From contig OZ005649.1 of assembly GCA_963930645.1 (NCBI GenBank), positions 79,852,626 to 79,916,625 on the forward strand: 64,000 nucleotides of DNA, written 5' to 3'. The position numbers and the translations under genes were made by a program. Below the pieces are notes generated by a model that was given only the letters and a program-made list of their open reading frames with translations, was not told the DNA's origin and made no database searches. Origin of the DNA: Salticus scenicus. Lineage: Eukaryota; Arthropoda; Arachnida; Araneae; Salticidae. Shown here one piece after another: positions 1 to 11,805 of the stretch; positions within the stretch are counted from its first letter, which is position 1, and each line of letters opens with the position of its first letter.

Positions 1-870
1 TTGTGGTAGTGTGATGTTTATGGCTGCTGAACGAGGTGTCTCAGGAGGTGTATCATCTCTGAGATGTTCTTCAAAGATTATGCTGTTTCTTCAATCTCTC
101 CCTTTGATTTCTGTTTTCGTTCATCCATTTTTTCCTAACATTTCTTTTCATTTGTTCAGACATTTCAACTACAGTATTCTTCCTTCTGTGATATATTTAT
201 CTTTATATTTTCCTTCATCATGTCTTGCGAGATCATTTCTTATGCTCCTATTATACACAAATATGTTTCACGCGACTTTCATTTCATCCAATTTTTGCTC
301 CTGTTTTTAGAAGCTGTAAACCGAAAGAAGGTTACAATAGTCGAATCAAAAATTGCTCGAAAAACTGGTTTACACGATGTACAGTACATGTCAAGGCACA
401 ACTATTTATCGCTGTTTTAACGGGGACGACATAGGAGAGCGAAGAGAACAATGATGAATGAATTCCCACCGGCGCTGTGTTTTCTCGGCACATAAGGAGC
501 TTTCTTCTCACTGGTTTATCACAGTCTGACGAACCAGAAAAAAGTGTTCGTATTCCCAATTTCTATTACACTGGGCATTGACGTGATTTGAGCCAAATTA
601 ACAATTGTCTCAAAAGTTGTAGCGAAAACTTGTTGTGTGTAATAGGAGCATTAGTCTTTCTCTTGTTCTCTGCATACTTTTTCTTTTTTGTTCTTTACGT
701 TTTTCTGTAGTTTGGCTGGAAAATTTCTTTTTCTTGCTATTTTTCTTATCTTTTTGATTTTCAACTACACCTAACATTCTTTTTGACTGAGTTTGAGCTA
801 AGGTTTGTGCACATTGGGTTACATGTGAATTTCCATATTTCTTGAACGGCATAATAAATTTCTGCAAAGA
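1..870 (-). pseudogene. Broken Lys/Arg-rich reading frame of unknown family
   Basis: Read on the minus strand, 867-610 encodes a basic stretch starting near MPFKKYGNSHVTQ and continuing through a run rich in K, R, E and Q. Further down, 180-90 encodes another basic segment (MSEQMKRNVRKKWMNENR). After a one-base shift, 90-1 reads EEHLRDDTPPETPRSAA. Highly charged proteins with a KYGN-like start and a D(N/D)TPP(E/S)(T/S)P tail occur repeatedly in arthropod genomes, but I cannot name the family. The pieces lie in different frames and are separated by stops, so this is a relic, not an active gene. A further open stretch at 559-332 (minus, containing RENTAPVGIHSSLFSSL) lies between them and is not recognised. 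It could be the upstream edge of a mobile element that continues left of the window. Confidence 0.3.
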
Positions 871-1380
871 AAATAAATATATATTTTAAGTATTGTTTTT
901 AAAAAAAGTTATTTAATTAAAAAAATACGAAACAATTTTAGTTTTGCTGTAATACAAAAATATTTTTATTTTTTTTTCTTCTGAAACTAAATTTAATTAT
1001 ATTTTTGCAATTATTTTTCTAAAGTGTTATGTCACCTTTTTTACATTTTACCTTTAAAACTTAAAATAAAAAAAAGACATATAGTATACATGATACCTTT
1101 TGCATTACTCTGTAAACAACACTCATAAAACTGTTCTTATTATACGAATTATGTTCTTGCATTTAAACAATGAATAGAAATGGTTAATAGTTCAGTAAAA
1201 AATAGCAAATACTGTTTTAAACAAGTTGAAACGACATTTTTATTAAATCACGAATAAAATATATTTGTAGGCTAACAAAAAAAAAAAAAAAAAAAAAAAA
1301 AAAGGAGATAAAATTTATTTATCAAATATATTTAAATTATTTTTCAATTGTATCTGTTTTTAAGATTAATTTTGAAAGTA
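871..1380. other. AT-rich stretch with a poly(A) tract
   Basis: No reading frame or structured repeat is visible. A long A-run lies at about 1279-1303, followed by AGGAG. It could be the tail of a retroposed sequence but no head is recognisable. Confidence 0.5.
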
Positions 1381-2004
1381 TCCACTCCGTGGAAAGAGGT
1401 GTCCACTCCGTGATCAAATGATGTCTACGGAGTGGAAGTCCACGGAGTAGACAGAATGTCTGATTTTGAATTTTAAGGAACAAAGCAACAATGTCAGGAA
1501 CAATTTAACTTTAGTGTCAAATTAAGCCTTATAATCATTAATTGTAATAATAACTGGATAATAAATAATCATTATAATTACCTGTATACTTCTGACCACG
1601 GAGTGGACTGATGACATAGCCAAATAGAGGTATCACAGATGAAATCTATTTTAACAGAACGAAATAAAGCATTGAGTTCAGCACATGTAGGTGAAAACAA
1701 AGATGGCTTCCCCCTCTTTCTTCTCAGTTACACACTGGTGACAGGCAGTGCCATCTACTGAACTTTATGGGAAATTAAATAGTTGTCCACGGAGTGGATG
1801 CATTTCATTACAGACGTTTGATATAAATTAATTAAAAAAAAAAAAAAAACAAGATTCATTTTACAACTCTAAAATTTAATAAATGTATTTTTAAGGATAA
1901 TTATGTCCTGCTTAAATCAAAATGTAATTAAAAAACATTAATACTAAGCTTGAAAATAATGCTATATTCTGCAGACTTCCCTTGGGGACAGTCCACGGAG
2001 TGGA
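1381..2004. mobile_element. 624-bp TA-flanked MITE with repeated 13-bp palindromic motif
   Basis: The element begins TCCACTCCGTGGA and ends TCCACGGAGTGGA, which are exact reverse complements. Each end is flanked by TA (1379-1380 and 2005-2006), as expected for a Tc1/mariner-type target duplication. The same motif recurs inside in both orientations, with single changes, at about 1403, 1423, 1439, 1597 and 1787, giving seven copies in all. No coding frame is present, so it is non-autonomous. The repeated motif is itself almost palindromic (TCCAC-GGA-GTGGA), so each copy could be a transposase binding site or a small foldback. The superfamily is an inference from the TA flanks only. Confidence 0.75.
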
Positions 2005-2006
2005 TA

Positions 2007-3725
2007 TTCCAGGTTTTATCGATAGAGTTCTAAGAAAAATAAATAACAATAAAAACTTTTATAATAATATTGAACTAGAGAAAATGGTAAGAAATAGCCT
2101 AGCTGTTTTTCCTGATTAAAAATATTTTATATTTTTGAGGGTTAAGGGACATGGTTTCTTCCCCTTGTGTTGGCAATGACCCAAATATAAAAACTAGCTT
2201 ATATATGTGGACTCTGCTCAGTTTTTACATCATATGTTTGTGTTAATTCATATTAATAGAAATGTATTCGTTGGGCACGGTGGCAGTCTAAAAAGCCCCA
2301 CCTAACTGTCAGTTAGATACATTTACCTTATCACAATTTGTTAATTGGTTTTATAAGGTTCGAATTTTAGTTTTCATGCAATTCTGTACTATTTTAATTG
2401 CTATGATTCCATATAATGAAAGTTTATGTGAAAAAAATACTTTATTCTATCGAGTTAAGAAAATCTTAAATTTCGAATAACCCTCGGAAATTTCAAATAT
2501 ACAGTATTTGTGGTCTATGGTATTCAAGCCAGTATCATAAATAATATGTTAAAAGTAGTTTGACATGTTTACAGTGGAAATATACCTCAATATCGTTTGC
2601 ACGAGTTTTTGAGTTATCCTGCCAAGTTAAGCAAATAGCAAATTTCGAATAACTTACGAATTTCTTAAATAAGAAAATTCGTAGTTGATGATATTTGCTC
2701 CGGTATCTGAAGAGTCCATGGTAGTTAGAAACCCCCCTTTCTCCTTCTCCATGTAATTCAATGGTATTTTTGTTTCAGTGTATTATAGGTATATTGCGTT
2801 CAAAATTAATTTTTTTCGGTTTCTATTTTTTGACTTCCACTCTTCGAATATGTTGTATTTTTTTCTTACAGAGCAATTTAAAAATAAATAAATAAGTAAA
2901 TAAATAAATACTTTATTTCATTAAGCAAACTTCACGGTCTAAATTTCATTCTCGAAAAGAAGTATTTAACATTAAATAAATAAATAAATAAATGCTTCCA
3001 AAGGTAAAATATGAGATATTCAGAAAGTAGAATTGAAAAAAAAAAAAAAAAACTAAAAAAAAAAACATAATTTTTGAACGAGGTATACTGATAATACAAA
3101 AAAACAAAATGCCATGTGAAGAGAAAGGAGTATATATGGTTCCCGAAGACCCATAAATGCTATTTTAAAAACTGCCTGTAAATTGTTTAAAAAAAAAAAT
3201 ATATATATATAATAAAGTTTTATCTTAATGTAAATATAAGTTTCATAAATATTTTATATGACAAATATTTGCCTATATATATATATCTGTGTGTGAAATT
3301 TTCTCCATATTCTATGCACGATTTTCATTTTTGCCTTCTCTGCTGTAATTCTACAGCTCCCTTGGTTAACAGAGAAAAAAATTTGTCTTTCATACTGTTA
3401 TAATATAGATATGACAGGTACGTGGTCTCAAATCAAATATAATTTATCGCAAATCTGTATGTGGAATACGTATTTTATTGTAAAATATTTTTGCAGCAAA
3501 GCGATTGTTGACTCCGTATTTAAAATAACACTTAACATAAAAAATTTCGGTTTGTATGTTTGCACATATGCTCAACTAATAACACCGAGAGCTAGGATGA
3601 AGATGATCATATAGCTGAAAAATCAAAGAATATGTATCCCGCATTTAAAAAATTAAAATCTGCGTAACTTATGTCGTAAGTAATTTGTAAATCCAGGGTT
3701 ATGTCCAGAGGGAAATCTGGGTCCG
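2007..3725. other. Non-coding AT-rich DNA with simple repeats
   Basis: Contains (AAAT)n-type tracts near 2881-2910 and 2976-2996, poly(A) near 3037-3065 and short (TA)n. A 15-nt palindrome CTAACTGTCAGTTAG lies at 2302-2316. No gene is supported. Confidence 0.5.
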
Positions 3726-3945
3726 TTAAAGGACCCTTTACAAAAATTTACTTCTTAAAAAAGGACCTTTCACAAAATTTTATATCTTAAAAAAGGATCC
3801 TTCACAAAACTACGTTTCCTAAAAAAGGACCCTTCACAAAAATTTTTTATGCTAGAAAAGGAACCTTCAGGAAATTTTTATACTAAAAAAGGCCCCTTCA
3901 CAAAATTTCCCCCCTTAAAAAGAGAACTTTGATAAACCTATTTCA
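3726..3945. repeat. ~32-bp minisatellite, seven imperfect units
   Basis: Units beginning (C/T)TAAAAAAGGACC and containing CTTCACAAAATTT start near 3726, 3755, 3787, 3819, 3852, 3883 and 3914, a spacing of 29-33 bp. The last unit is strongly degenerate. Stops occur in every frame, so the array does not encode a repeat protein. Confidence 0.8.
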
Positions 3946-5660
3946 TTTCCAGAACTAATCTTCCATGAAACAAACAGAATGCCTGAGTAAACGGATATGC
4001 TTTGCTGTATTTCTCCCAAAAACAGATATTCAATTTCTAATTTATAAAAGGTTTCTATGCATATACGTGAGTTTAGTTCTATAAAACTGAACTATCATTG
4101 TCTAAAATGAAACATTAATTGTAATTTTATTTTGCAAAAATCAAATTTTTCCTAGTCGAAATGTATGGAAGACCTTTTTTTTCACACTAAATTTAGATTC
4201 ACAAAATTACGTATCGAATTTTTTACAATTTCACAGAAACAGGACCTTAACTGAAAAGTCTGGACAGATCTGAAATCTATACAATTTAACATAATTGTGC
4301 CAACAGTTTTAAATAGAAATCTCTGTACAATAAAGAAAAACTACTATCGTCGCCGTTGGCATTTTTCAATTAGAGCGTCTTTTCCTGTTTCTTAGCATAC
4401 CTTGAAAATTATTACACACAAAAACATGAAATTGCGCAGTGTTGAACAAAAATATGTGATAAACATGATGGAATAAACTGCTTACATGTCACAACATTTT
4501 TTAAATTGATATTTAATGTTGAAATAGGTCAAAAATATCAGTTATAAAATATTTTTAACCTCAAAAACTCTTAATGGCAACCTTATCAGATTTTGCAAAA
4601 ATATAACTTTCGCTGATTATAGTGTGCATTATGTAACTATGTTTTGATTTTGGAATTTTTTTTTTCCGATTTTTATTAAATATTATACATTCTTTGTATT
4701 TTTTCCCGACATGCTTCTTTGAATTGTAACTTAAGCTTAAGCTAATAAAAATATAATGCATACAACTTTTTATTTTATTTTATTTTATTTGAACACAAAA
4801 AGAAATATTTTAAACTGGTATTATTAAATTTTTATAAAAATTCTGACCTCCTAATAGCTTTAAAAATATTACTTTGATTTATTTATTATTTAAATATAAA
4901 TTTCAATTAATTCAAAAGCCTTATTTTTTTCTTGAACTTTTCGTCCGCAAACTTATGGGAATACATATTTAGTTTATTTTAAATTAACTCTTTTTCTAAT
5001 CAAGATAATGGTACTCAAAAAATTAGACGTCATTTACAAATCATTAACCGCTGTATATCATGGTATTTGTCAATGGTGATGATATGTTGCAAATAGTCGC
5101 CAATTGAAATATAATTTATTAAATAATTTAAACTATTTTTATTTACTTATTTTTTATTCTATTTTATTTATTTATTTATTTATTTATTATTATTTTGAAA
5201 ATTCATTTAAATATAGCGACTGGCAAAGCGATCAGTACGCGCTGTGCAAGCAGTCGATTTATATACATTTCTGAGCTATGAGCGTAAGATACGCCAATAA
5301 TTTAAATAGACGAAATGATCGAGAATTTCTAGTCTACACGTTTCTAGGTGCTGAAGCAGTATTCTGAATATTCTGAATATTTTGTATTGCGAGAAATTCT
5401 CGCTTGATTTTCTAGAAATGGGTAATAAACAAAGATAATAGTTGCTGAAATCCACCTTTTGTAATCGCATTTATTTTCAGAGAACTTTAAATAAATTCGC
5501 CCTCAAGAATATAGGCAAACATTCGAGAATTCTAATAGGGGTTTCCAGACCTCGCTTTCAAGATGACTAGAATTTATAAGGATGGCATGGAACTACTTTT
5601 TCTAGAGTCACAATTTCGATTTTAGGTGTCAGTTACAGAAATTTTTCTCAGTGGGGTGTT
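3946..5660. other. Non-coding AT-rich DNA
   Basis: Contains (TTTTA)n near 4770-4790 and (TTTA)n near 5162-5188. From about 5220 the base composition becomes less AT-rich, which may mark the body of the Helitron that ends at 5685. Its 5' boundary is not visible. Confidence 0.4.
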
Positions 5661-5685
5661 GGTGAGCAGGGGCCGGGTCCCCTAG
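5661..5685 (+). mobile_element. 3' terminus of a Helitron
   Basis: The plus strand reads GGGGCCGGGTCCCCTAG followed by T and then an AT-repeat. CTAG|T is the standard Helitron 3' junction, and the GC-rich sequence just before it can fold (AGGGG with CCCCT). The reverse complement of the other Helitron copies in this window (21852, 40636) ends in the closely similar GGCCGGGTCTGCTAG. Only the end is defined; the element should extend leftward for an unknown distance. Confidence 0.55.
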
Positions 5686-5950
5686 TACATATATATATAA
5701 GTTAAAACCAGTTCTATTTTTGTTGTGTTGGTATTGTTTTGTATCTATTAATTGCTAAATTTTAAGGTTAAATTTTATTACGATATCTATCATTTAGATT
5801 TACATTTAAATTCCATCTGCTGCTTATGCGCAATAAATTTAAATGTATTTTGTTTAATATAAACAGTTTTTTTATTAATTCTACAATCTTGTTTATGTTT
5901 AATTGTATATATAATTATATATATACATAATTGTGCCAATTTGGCTTTAC

Positions 5951-5987
<37 letters not shown>

Positions 5988-7660
5988 TTAAGTTTACATG
6001 CACTTTGATTACAGGTGCAATTGCGCTTATTCTTATGTGTGTTATTTCAATTTTTAATCTTTTACCTTATTTGGTTATTTGTGGATATATGCTTTTACCA
6101 ACTCTTTGATGTAGAATTGTTATCTATTTTTTATATATGTATATATATATATACAATGTATGTATGTGTGGGATGGTCGGTGTGTTTTATATTAAAATGA
6201 ATAAACTAAAATAAAAAATACTATTTTCTATTCCATAAAATGTATGCTTTAAATATATGTGTAAAATAAAAAAATAATTTTTTAATCATTATATCATTAT
6301 TATAGGTATTATTAACTTAGTTCAAATCTTCGTGTTCAAAATTGTGTTATTTCGTTAGAAACAATGTTAATTCAAAAATATTTTTTCTCTTCCACCAATT
6401 AATGTCAACCCATAATTGCATTAGGGAGAAGGAACATACTATTTAACTTTAGCATCTTTGACACAATTCTACGATGCAAACGATAAATTCCTTCAGATCT
6501 TTAATATTGTTAAGTTCGTGGTAGAATTTAATTTGAAATAGAGTAAATCTAATTAAATTAATAAGAAAATTTAAATAAATTGTTTAATTTTTTTCATTGC
6601 ATCAATTATTTTATATTTTACTAGATATAAGTTAAATATTTTATTTGGAAAATATTTTTTCGTCGTATACCTAATTCAATTTTTTCTCGCTTTAACTTAG
6701 AAAACTTTTGTATCCTTGAAGTATTAAGAAATACATCAAATTAAAAATAAAAAACATTTTTTATTTAAATAGATTACTTATAAATTACAATAATTTTATT
6801 ATTTTTTAAAAAACGAGATCTATTTTTTTTTTTAACAATAGTTATAACAGTATATGTGTCATTAAAATGTTAATACTCTATAAAATAAAAAAGGAAATAT
6901 AATATCCAAAAATTGAGATAAAAATTTATTTATTTGTAGTCCTATTAACAATTAGAATATTTTAAAAGTAAGATGCTATTATCTAAATAAATGAAAATTC
7001 TATATTTTTTTTAGTTTTAATCTAGGTTATATCGAAGAATTCCGCTAATGAAAATGCCTTATAGGATTATGTTGATAATAGTTAAAAGACAATTGAATAT
7101 AGTTTATTGAAAATTGGTGCACAAAATTGTAATTAAATTTATTACCTTAATAAAAGAAAAAGAATAAAAAAACTACTTTAAAATTGAAACATATAATAAT
7201 AGGCTAATTCCGTATAATTTTGCTAAAATTTAATCTCTCTAATTTTTTTTTTTCAAACTTTCTTTCAACAAAACATATAATAATAACAACACTCCAGTTA
7301 GTTTTATTTGAATTCATAGTTAAAACTTTAATATGGGTACCCAAAATACGTTCCAACATATGAATTCGATATCGTAACGATTCGGCTTTACTAATGAAAA
7401 GTAATTCACCAAATTTATAAAAAAATATTTGTTGCCGCTAAATTGGAAAAAATTTTTCTGTTGAAATGTTTTATGAGTGTACTCAAACGGTTTCACATAC
7501 TGTTATAGTGTACAAAATTTAGTATAGTAGAATTGCTTAAATCACTGCTTTCTAAATTCACGCTGTCTCTGATTTCTAAAGAAGAATTGATAAGTAGAAG
7601 TAGAAACTATTTCGATTGATTACATATTGCAATGTTTCTTTTGTAAAACTTGGCTTCAAA
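5686..7660. other. Very AT-rich non-coding DNA
   Basis: Contains an (ATT)n microsatellite at about 5950-5988 and short (TA)n tracts. No reading frame, tRNA or transposon end is recognisable. Confidence 0.5.
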
Positions 7661-8350
7661 ATAGCCGATCTTGTTGGTAGTGGCATTTTCATTCAAACTC
7701 AACAGGAGAAAATTTATCTTTGTGAAACTCACTGAGACTTCAGTTCTGTTTTTAGGAGTGAACTACTTACAATCAAAGTAGGTCTTGAGATTATTCTGAG
7801 TGAAATTAACTATGGTGATCTCTAGGTATTTGTTAACAGCCACAGATCAATGACATCTCAGTTACTGAATAATTATTAGCGGATAAAAAAAAAAAGTTAT
7901 ATCTTTCAGAAGTCGGAGCTCATTTCCCTTTTACATGATATTCATCTCCAATGGATCCCAACTTATGTAGATCTTTCTGGTGAGGAATACAATATTGCAA
8001 AGGAGAGATTTCAGAACTTATTTATCGATAATTTTTCTGTCAGAAAAATTCAATTTAAGAAGGATTTGTTAACCCCCGCCCAATCCCTTCTGGTATAAGG
8101 GTAGTAAGTAATGTCTATCCAACAGATAATCCTATACATCATTTCGCACCTTGTCAGCGACCACCTGAAATGCCTTTTGTTTTCTAAGTGTAAGAAAACT
8201 TAACCTCTTTGCCCAAAGTATGACAAACACCAGGCTTCTGATAAACATATCATGCACTGTTTCGGTCTTGTTTGGAAGGTAATTTATTCATCTCCCCGAC
8301 TTTCTAAATATCAACGGATTCTCAGATCTGGTCTGAATCTGACAGATTAG
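7661..8350 (+). pseudogene. RNase H domain relic of a non-LTR retrotransposon
   Basis: Conceptual translation of the plus strand gives GSGIFIQTQQEKIYLCETH, FRSELLTIKVGLEIIL and VFVNSHRSM, then in another frame SLLHDIHLQWIPTYVDLSGE. This is the order seen in the ribonuclease H domain that ends many Jockey/LOA/I-like elements: the Glu of helix A, the (I/V)F-V-D-S strand, then WIP(S/G)HVDLPGNE. Here the strand motif has Asn instead of the catalytic Asp. Downstream, HQASDKHIMHCFGLVW and YQRILRSGLNLTD match the Cys/His tail that follows this domain in arthropod elements. Several stops and at least two frame changes show it is old and dead. The family is inferred from motif order; no reverse transcriptase part is visible upstream. 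Confidence 0.7.
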
Positions 8351-9700
8351 GTTGGGGATAAAAAACAACATAACGAATTTTGAATACGTTCTTATGTAAA
8401 ATTCTCATTTGAACTGTGAAGTACATACCCTCAAGTTCCAATAACATTTTCACTTCCCAATAACAAGACTTATAATAATGATACAATCACTTTAATTTTA
8501 AGAAAATTATATAGTATATTTGTTATGTTTTTAAGTACCTATTTTAGGCCTCCAACTGCTTTTTCGTTTGCTTATTCATAATTACTCTTTATTTTCGAGG
8601 TTCGTCGTATTCAGAAATCAAACCGTATCAGTTAAAGAACCAGTCTGTTTAATAGCACCATTTAAACATCTGTCGCAAATTGTTAAATTTTTATATTTAC
8701 TGCTCAGATATTATTATAAAAAAAAATAATACTAATAATTTATATATTTAAAAAACAACAACTATATTTTATCATTTAAATATTTTAAATGCAACTGCAA
8801 ATTTTTTGTGAAAGATAAATTTTTAAACATGAAAAATGATGTAACTTAGGCAACACTAGTATGTAATAATAATAACAAAAAAGTTTCATAACGTAACCGA
8901 CACTTCGATTGAATAAATGCCATTTATATCCCAAAGATATATGTATATACATACATATTTTTTTTCTCTAAATACCTGCATAATAAGAAAAAAAAAGTAA
9001 AGCAATAAATAATAAGCTTAACGTTATTCATCTCTTTTTAATGAGAAAATTGCTTTTCAAGTTCCTTTAAAATGTATATTTTATTTAAACTTTATATATA
9101 TATTTTCATATTTTATGCACCCCCCACACACACACACACACAAAAAAAAAAAGGAAGAAGTTGAAATCTTGCATAATTGTATACGATTTTTTATTTGAAT
9201 GAAATTAAATTATGAATATTAACAATATATACAAATTTCGAGGCATTTAAGAATGTTAAAGGAAATAAGAGCTTAAACAGACAAGAAAAAAAAATAATCA
9301 CAATTTATTTTTATTTGTAGAAAAGTGTTAAATGAAGACTTTCTATCCACTATATAAGAGGCAATGTAAAAAAAAAAAAAAAAATAGGAGAGATCCATAC
9401 TTTTAATTCATTTAAAAATTAGATTCGTATTAAAATTGCGAATTTATTGTAGCATAAAATTGTAATATATATATATATTGGATTTAAAGCCAAAGAAGAA
9501 TATACGACTATGTTTCTTTTATAGGAATCTCGACATTGAATTTACATTAAAATTAGAATATCTGTAATCAAGAATTTCAAATAAGATTAAGATTTAAATT
9601 CCTAAATTTAACTTGATTAGATTTCATTGAGATAATATCAATAAAACATGCATTAGATTCAATGAGAATAAATTTAATCTACTCACCCTCTGCCAGTTCC
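8351..9700. other. AT-rich non-coding DNA
   Basis: Contains a short (CA)n tract at about 9127-9142 and poly(A) at 9368-9385. Nothing coding or structured is visible. Confidence 0.5.
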
Positions 9701-9711
9701 GGGACGAGTAA

Positions 9712-10041
9712 ACACAATTAAGACCTACACACAATAACTTAGTTGACGAGAGTTGCTTCTATGAATAACTTTAATTATACATGACTCAAACTTACTTTAT
9801 GTAAGTTGTATGAATATGTTGGATTCACTAATGACATTATGATTATTTCGAATAAGTTTTTATTGAATGTTCAGGGTGCCACGCAACTCTCTCGAGATTT
9901 TCGGGAAAAAAAAAAAAAAACACAAAATAAAACACTCCTGCTCAGAGGAGTTCAAAAGAGTTTAGTCCTGCGCAGGCTAGTATTCCTAAGAAAGTTTAAT
10001 GTCATTATTTGGTGCTGCCATCTCTGTTTAATGATAACAGT
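9712..10041 (-). repeat. Probable 3' LTR of the BEL/Pao element
   Basis: Immediately 3' of the integrase frame on the minus strand the sequence reads TGTTATCATTAAACAG, beginning TGTTA like the better-defined BEL/Pao LTR at 24191. An AATAAA signal follows on the minus strand near 9870-9855. The sequence later reaches CGTCCCGGAACTGGCAGAGG near 9712-9700, where TGGCAGAG would suit a tRNA primer-binding site. The end points are tentative because no second LTR copy is in the window. Confidence 0.35.
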
Positions 10042-10064
10042 TACTTTCAAACCAATACTCCCCT

Positions 10065-10948
10065 TTATCCTCCGGCGGGGGGGGGGGGCTGAGCATGGTA
10101 GACTGGTGGTTCTGTTTACGGGTCTCTTGATTATTCCCGTTGTAGTCTTCAGCATCACCACTCGAACGATTCCATCATCACCAGGATGTAGTTCCAGAAT
10201 TTTAGCCATGTTCCACTGGGCTGGCTGAGTAGAGGGCTTCAAGACTACGACGAGCTGACCGGGATGCAGATGTGTAACACCTCTTTGCCATTTTGCTCTT
10301 GACTGTAGAGAAGTAAGATAGGACCTTTGTCAGGTGCTCCAAAAATTTGTCTTTAACTGCTGGAGAAGTGTCCATCTGGAAGAGAAACTTGTACAAAATT
10401 TATTAGTTTTGACTGTTAGATTGTTCAGGAAGCTGAAGAAGCGGAACTGCAATTAGAAAGTGTCCTGGGGTAAGAACCAGATAGTTATTGGGCTCGGTAG
10501 AAAGTGAGACTAAAGGATGTGAACTTAAGCACGCTTCAATAGTTGTGAGAATAGTATTAAGTTCTTCAAAAGATAGACAACTGCCTTTACAAATTTTAAG
10601 CAAATGGCGTTTCGCCAATTTCACTGAAGATTCCCATAGGCCGTCAAAGTTGGGCCCGTAAGGAGGCATAAAATTCCAATAAATTTGCCTATTTGTTAGG
10701 TGGTTTTGAGTGGCGTTTTCTATTGAAAGTTTCACTAGCTTTTTTAACTGGGCATGGGCACCAACAAAGTTGCGACCGTTATCGGAATAGATGTCTGTAG
10801 TACATCCTCGACGACTGATAAATCTTTGTAGGGAATGTAAAAAATGTTCTATGGATAAACTAGTAACTAATTCAATATGAATTGCCTTGGTGCACATGCA
10901 AATAAATATACATATATAAGATTTAAAACATATACACTTTCTTTTATG
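10065..10948 (-). pseudogene. pol: BEL/Pao retrotransposon integrase and C-terminal domain, broken
   Basis: The minus strand encodes the end of a BEL/Pao polyprotein. From 10948 it reads YICIFICMCTKAIHIELVTS, then TDIYSDNGRNFVGAHAQLKK, NFMPPYGPNFDGLWESSVKL and TIEACLSSHPL. These are the DDE integrase core motifs of the family, with the Asp of SDNG and the Glu of GLWE retained. After stops near 10400, 10390-10065 reads SLQSRAKWQRGVTHLHPGQL, then PAQWNMAKILELHPG and DGIVRVVMLKT...RPVNRTTSLP, the DUF5641-type domain that ends BEL/Pao pol. One in-frame stop and at least one shift interrupt the chain. Upstream of 10948 the frame is lost at a palindrome, so reverse transcriptase and gag are missing here. 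The element copies itself through RNA; this copy cannot. Confidence 0.9.
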
Positions 10949-10958
10949 ATCACACTTG

Positions 10959-10987
10959 AAGGAAAACCACCATATGGTGTTTTCCTT
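10959..10987. repeat. 29-bp near-perfect palindrome at the integrase break
   Basis: AAGGAAAAC..ACCATATGGT..GTTTTCCTT reads the same on both strands apart from one extra C. It sits exactly where the BEL/Pao frame ends and where the sequence leading to the tRNA-like gene begins, so it may mark an insertion junction. Confidence 0.7.
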
Positions 10988-11080
10988 AACCTGCGGCTTA
11001 TTTCTGTCGAGCTATCGACATGATAGACCAGATGTTTCTGCCTAAAGGTTGTCTGAGTGAGTAATGTCCACCGGTTGTCG

Positions 11081-11153
11081 GCCTGGATAGCTCAATTGGT
11101 AGAGCCTTGTCTTTGTATGTCAAATATCTGGGGTTCGACTCCCGGTCCAGGCA
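11081..11153 (+). tRNA. tRNA-Thr(TGT)-like gene or tRNA-derived SINE head
   Basis: The sequence folds into a cloverleaf. The acceptor stem GCCTGGA/TCCAGGC has seven perfect pairs and the D stem is GCTC/GAGC. The anticodon arm has loop TTTGTAT (anticodon TGT) with one T-T mismatch. The T loop is TTCGACT, with two weak pairs in the T stem. An A box (TAGCTCAATTGGTAGAG) and a B box (GGTTCGACTCC) are intact, and a T-rich terminator (ATTATTTT) follows directly. The mismatches and the repeat-rich surroundings favour a tRNA pseudogene or SINE head over a working tRNA gene. Confidence 0.5.
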
Positions 11154-11263
11154 TTATTTTCTCTCAGTCGGAAAAATAAATTTCAATAAATATGATTTTC
11201 TTTCCAATCAGTTTATTCTGTGATTTTAATATATAATATTCTTAGTTATTACTTTTTGTATAA

Positions 11264-11586
11264 TTATTCGTTAAGATCGTTGATTTCAAAGATCTAGAAA
11301 GCTTTTTAAAATAATATTTTGAATATTTATCAAGTTTCATCGCCTGCAAATGTGAAATATCTATATTTTTCTTATTGTTAATACTTTCATTTCTTTATAA
11401 CATGTCTTTGCCAGAAAATAAATAAATAAAATAAATAAATAAATAATAATAATAATAATAATAATAAATATTGTATGCTTTTTAGGGCTTTACAATTAAA
11501 ATATTCTAATGTTTAAAAAATGTAAAATGTTTTTTTTTTTTACTTAAATTTTTATTCTGGGCTGTTTAGTTACAAACAAATACTCT

Positions 11587-11623
<37 letters not shown>

Positions 11624-11640
11624 GCACTTCGGGAGTTGCG
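11264..11640. repeat. Dispersed repeat, copy 1 (second copy 13490-13760)
   Basis: Shares TTTTTAAAATA.TATTTTGAATATTTA, GAAATATCTATATTTTTCTT and CTTTTTAGGGCT(T/C)(T/C)AC with 13490-13760 in the same order and orientation. Both copies are interrupted by long A-runs. No coding is seen, and the family is unnamed. Confidence 0.6.
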
Positions 11641-11805
11641 ACAGAAGTGAAAACGTGAACAATTACGTGTGTATTTCTTGAATCGTCAGGAAATATTTTA
11701 TTGTGTTGGAAATACTTTTAAATGAAGTGTTTTTTTATTCATTAATATAAACTACTACTACAAAAATTATATTACAATTTTATTTAATGCGCTAACTGCA
11801 ATAGA

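Noticed and set aside
9806..10228. 140-codon plus-strand frame
   Set aside because: It is antisense to the BEL/Pao C-terminal domain and probable LTR and has no domain of its own.
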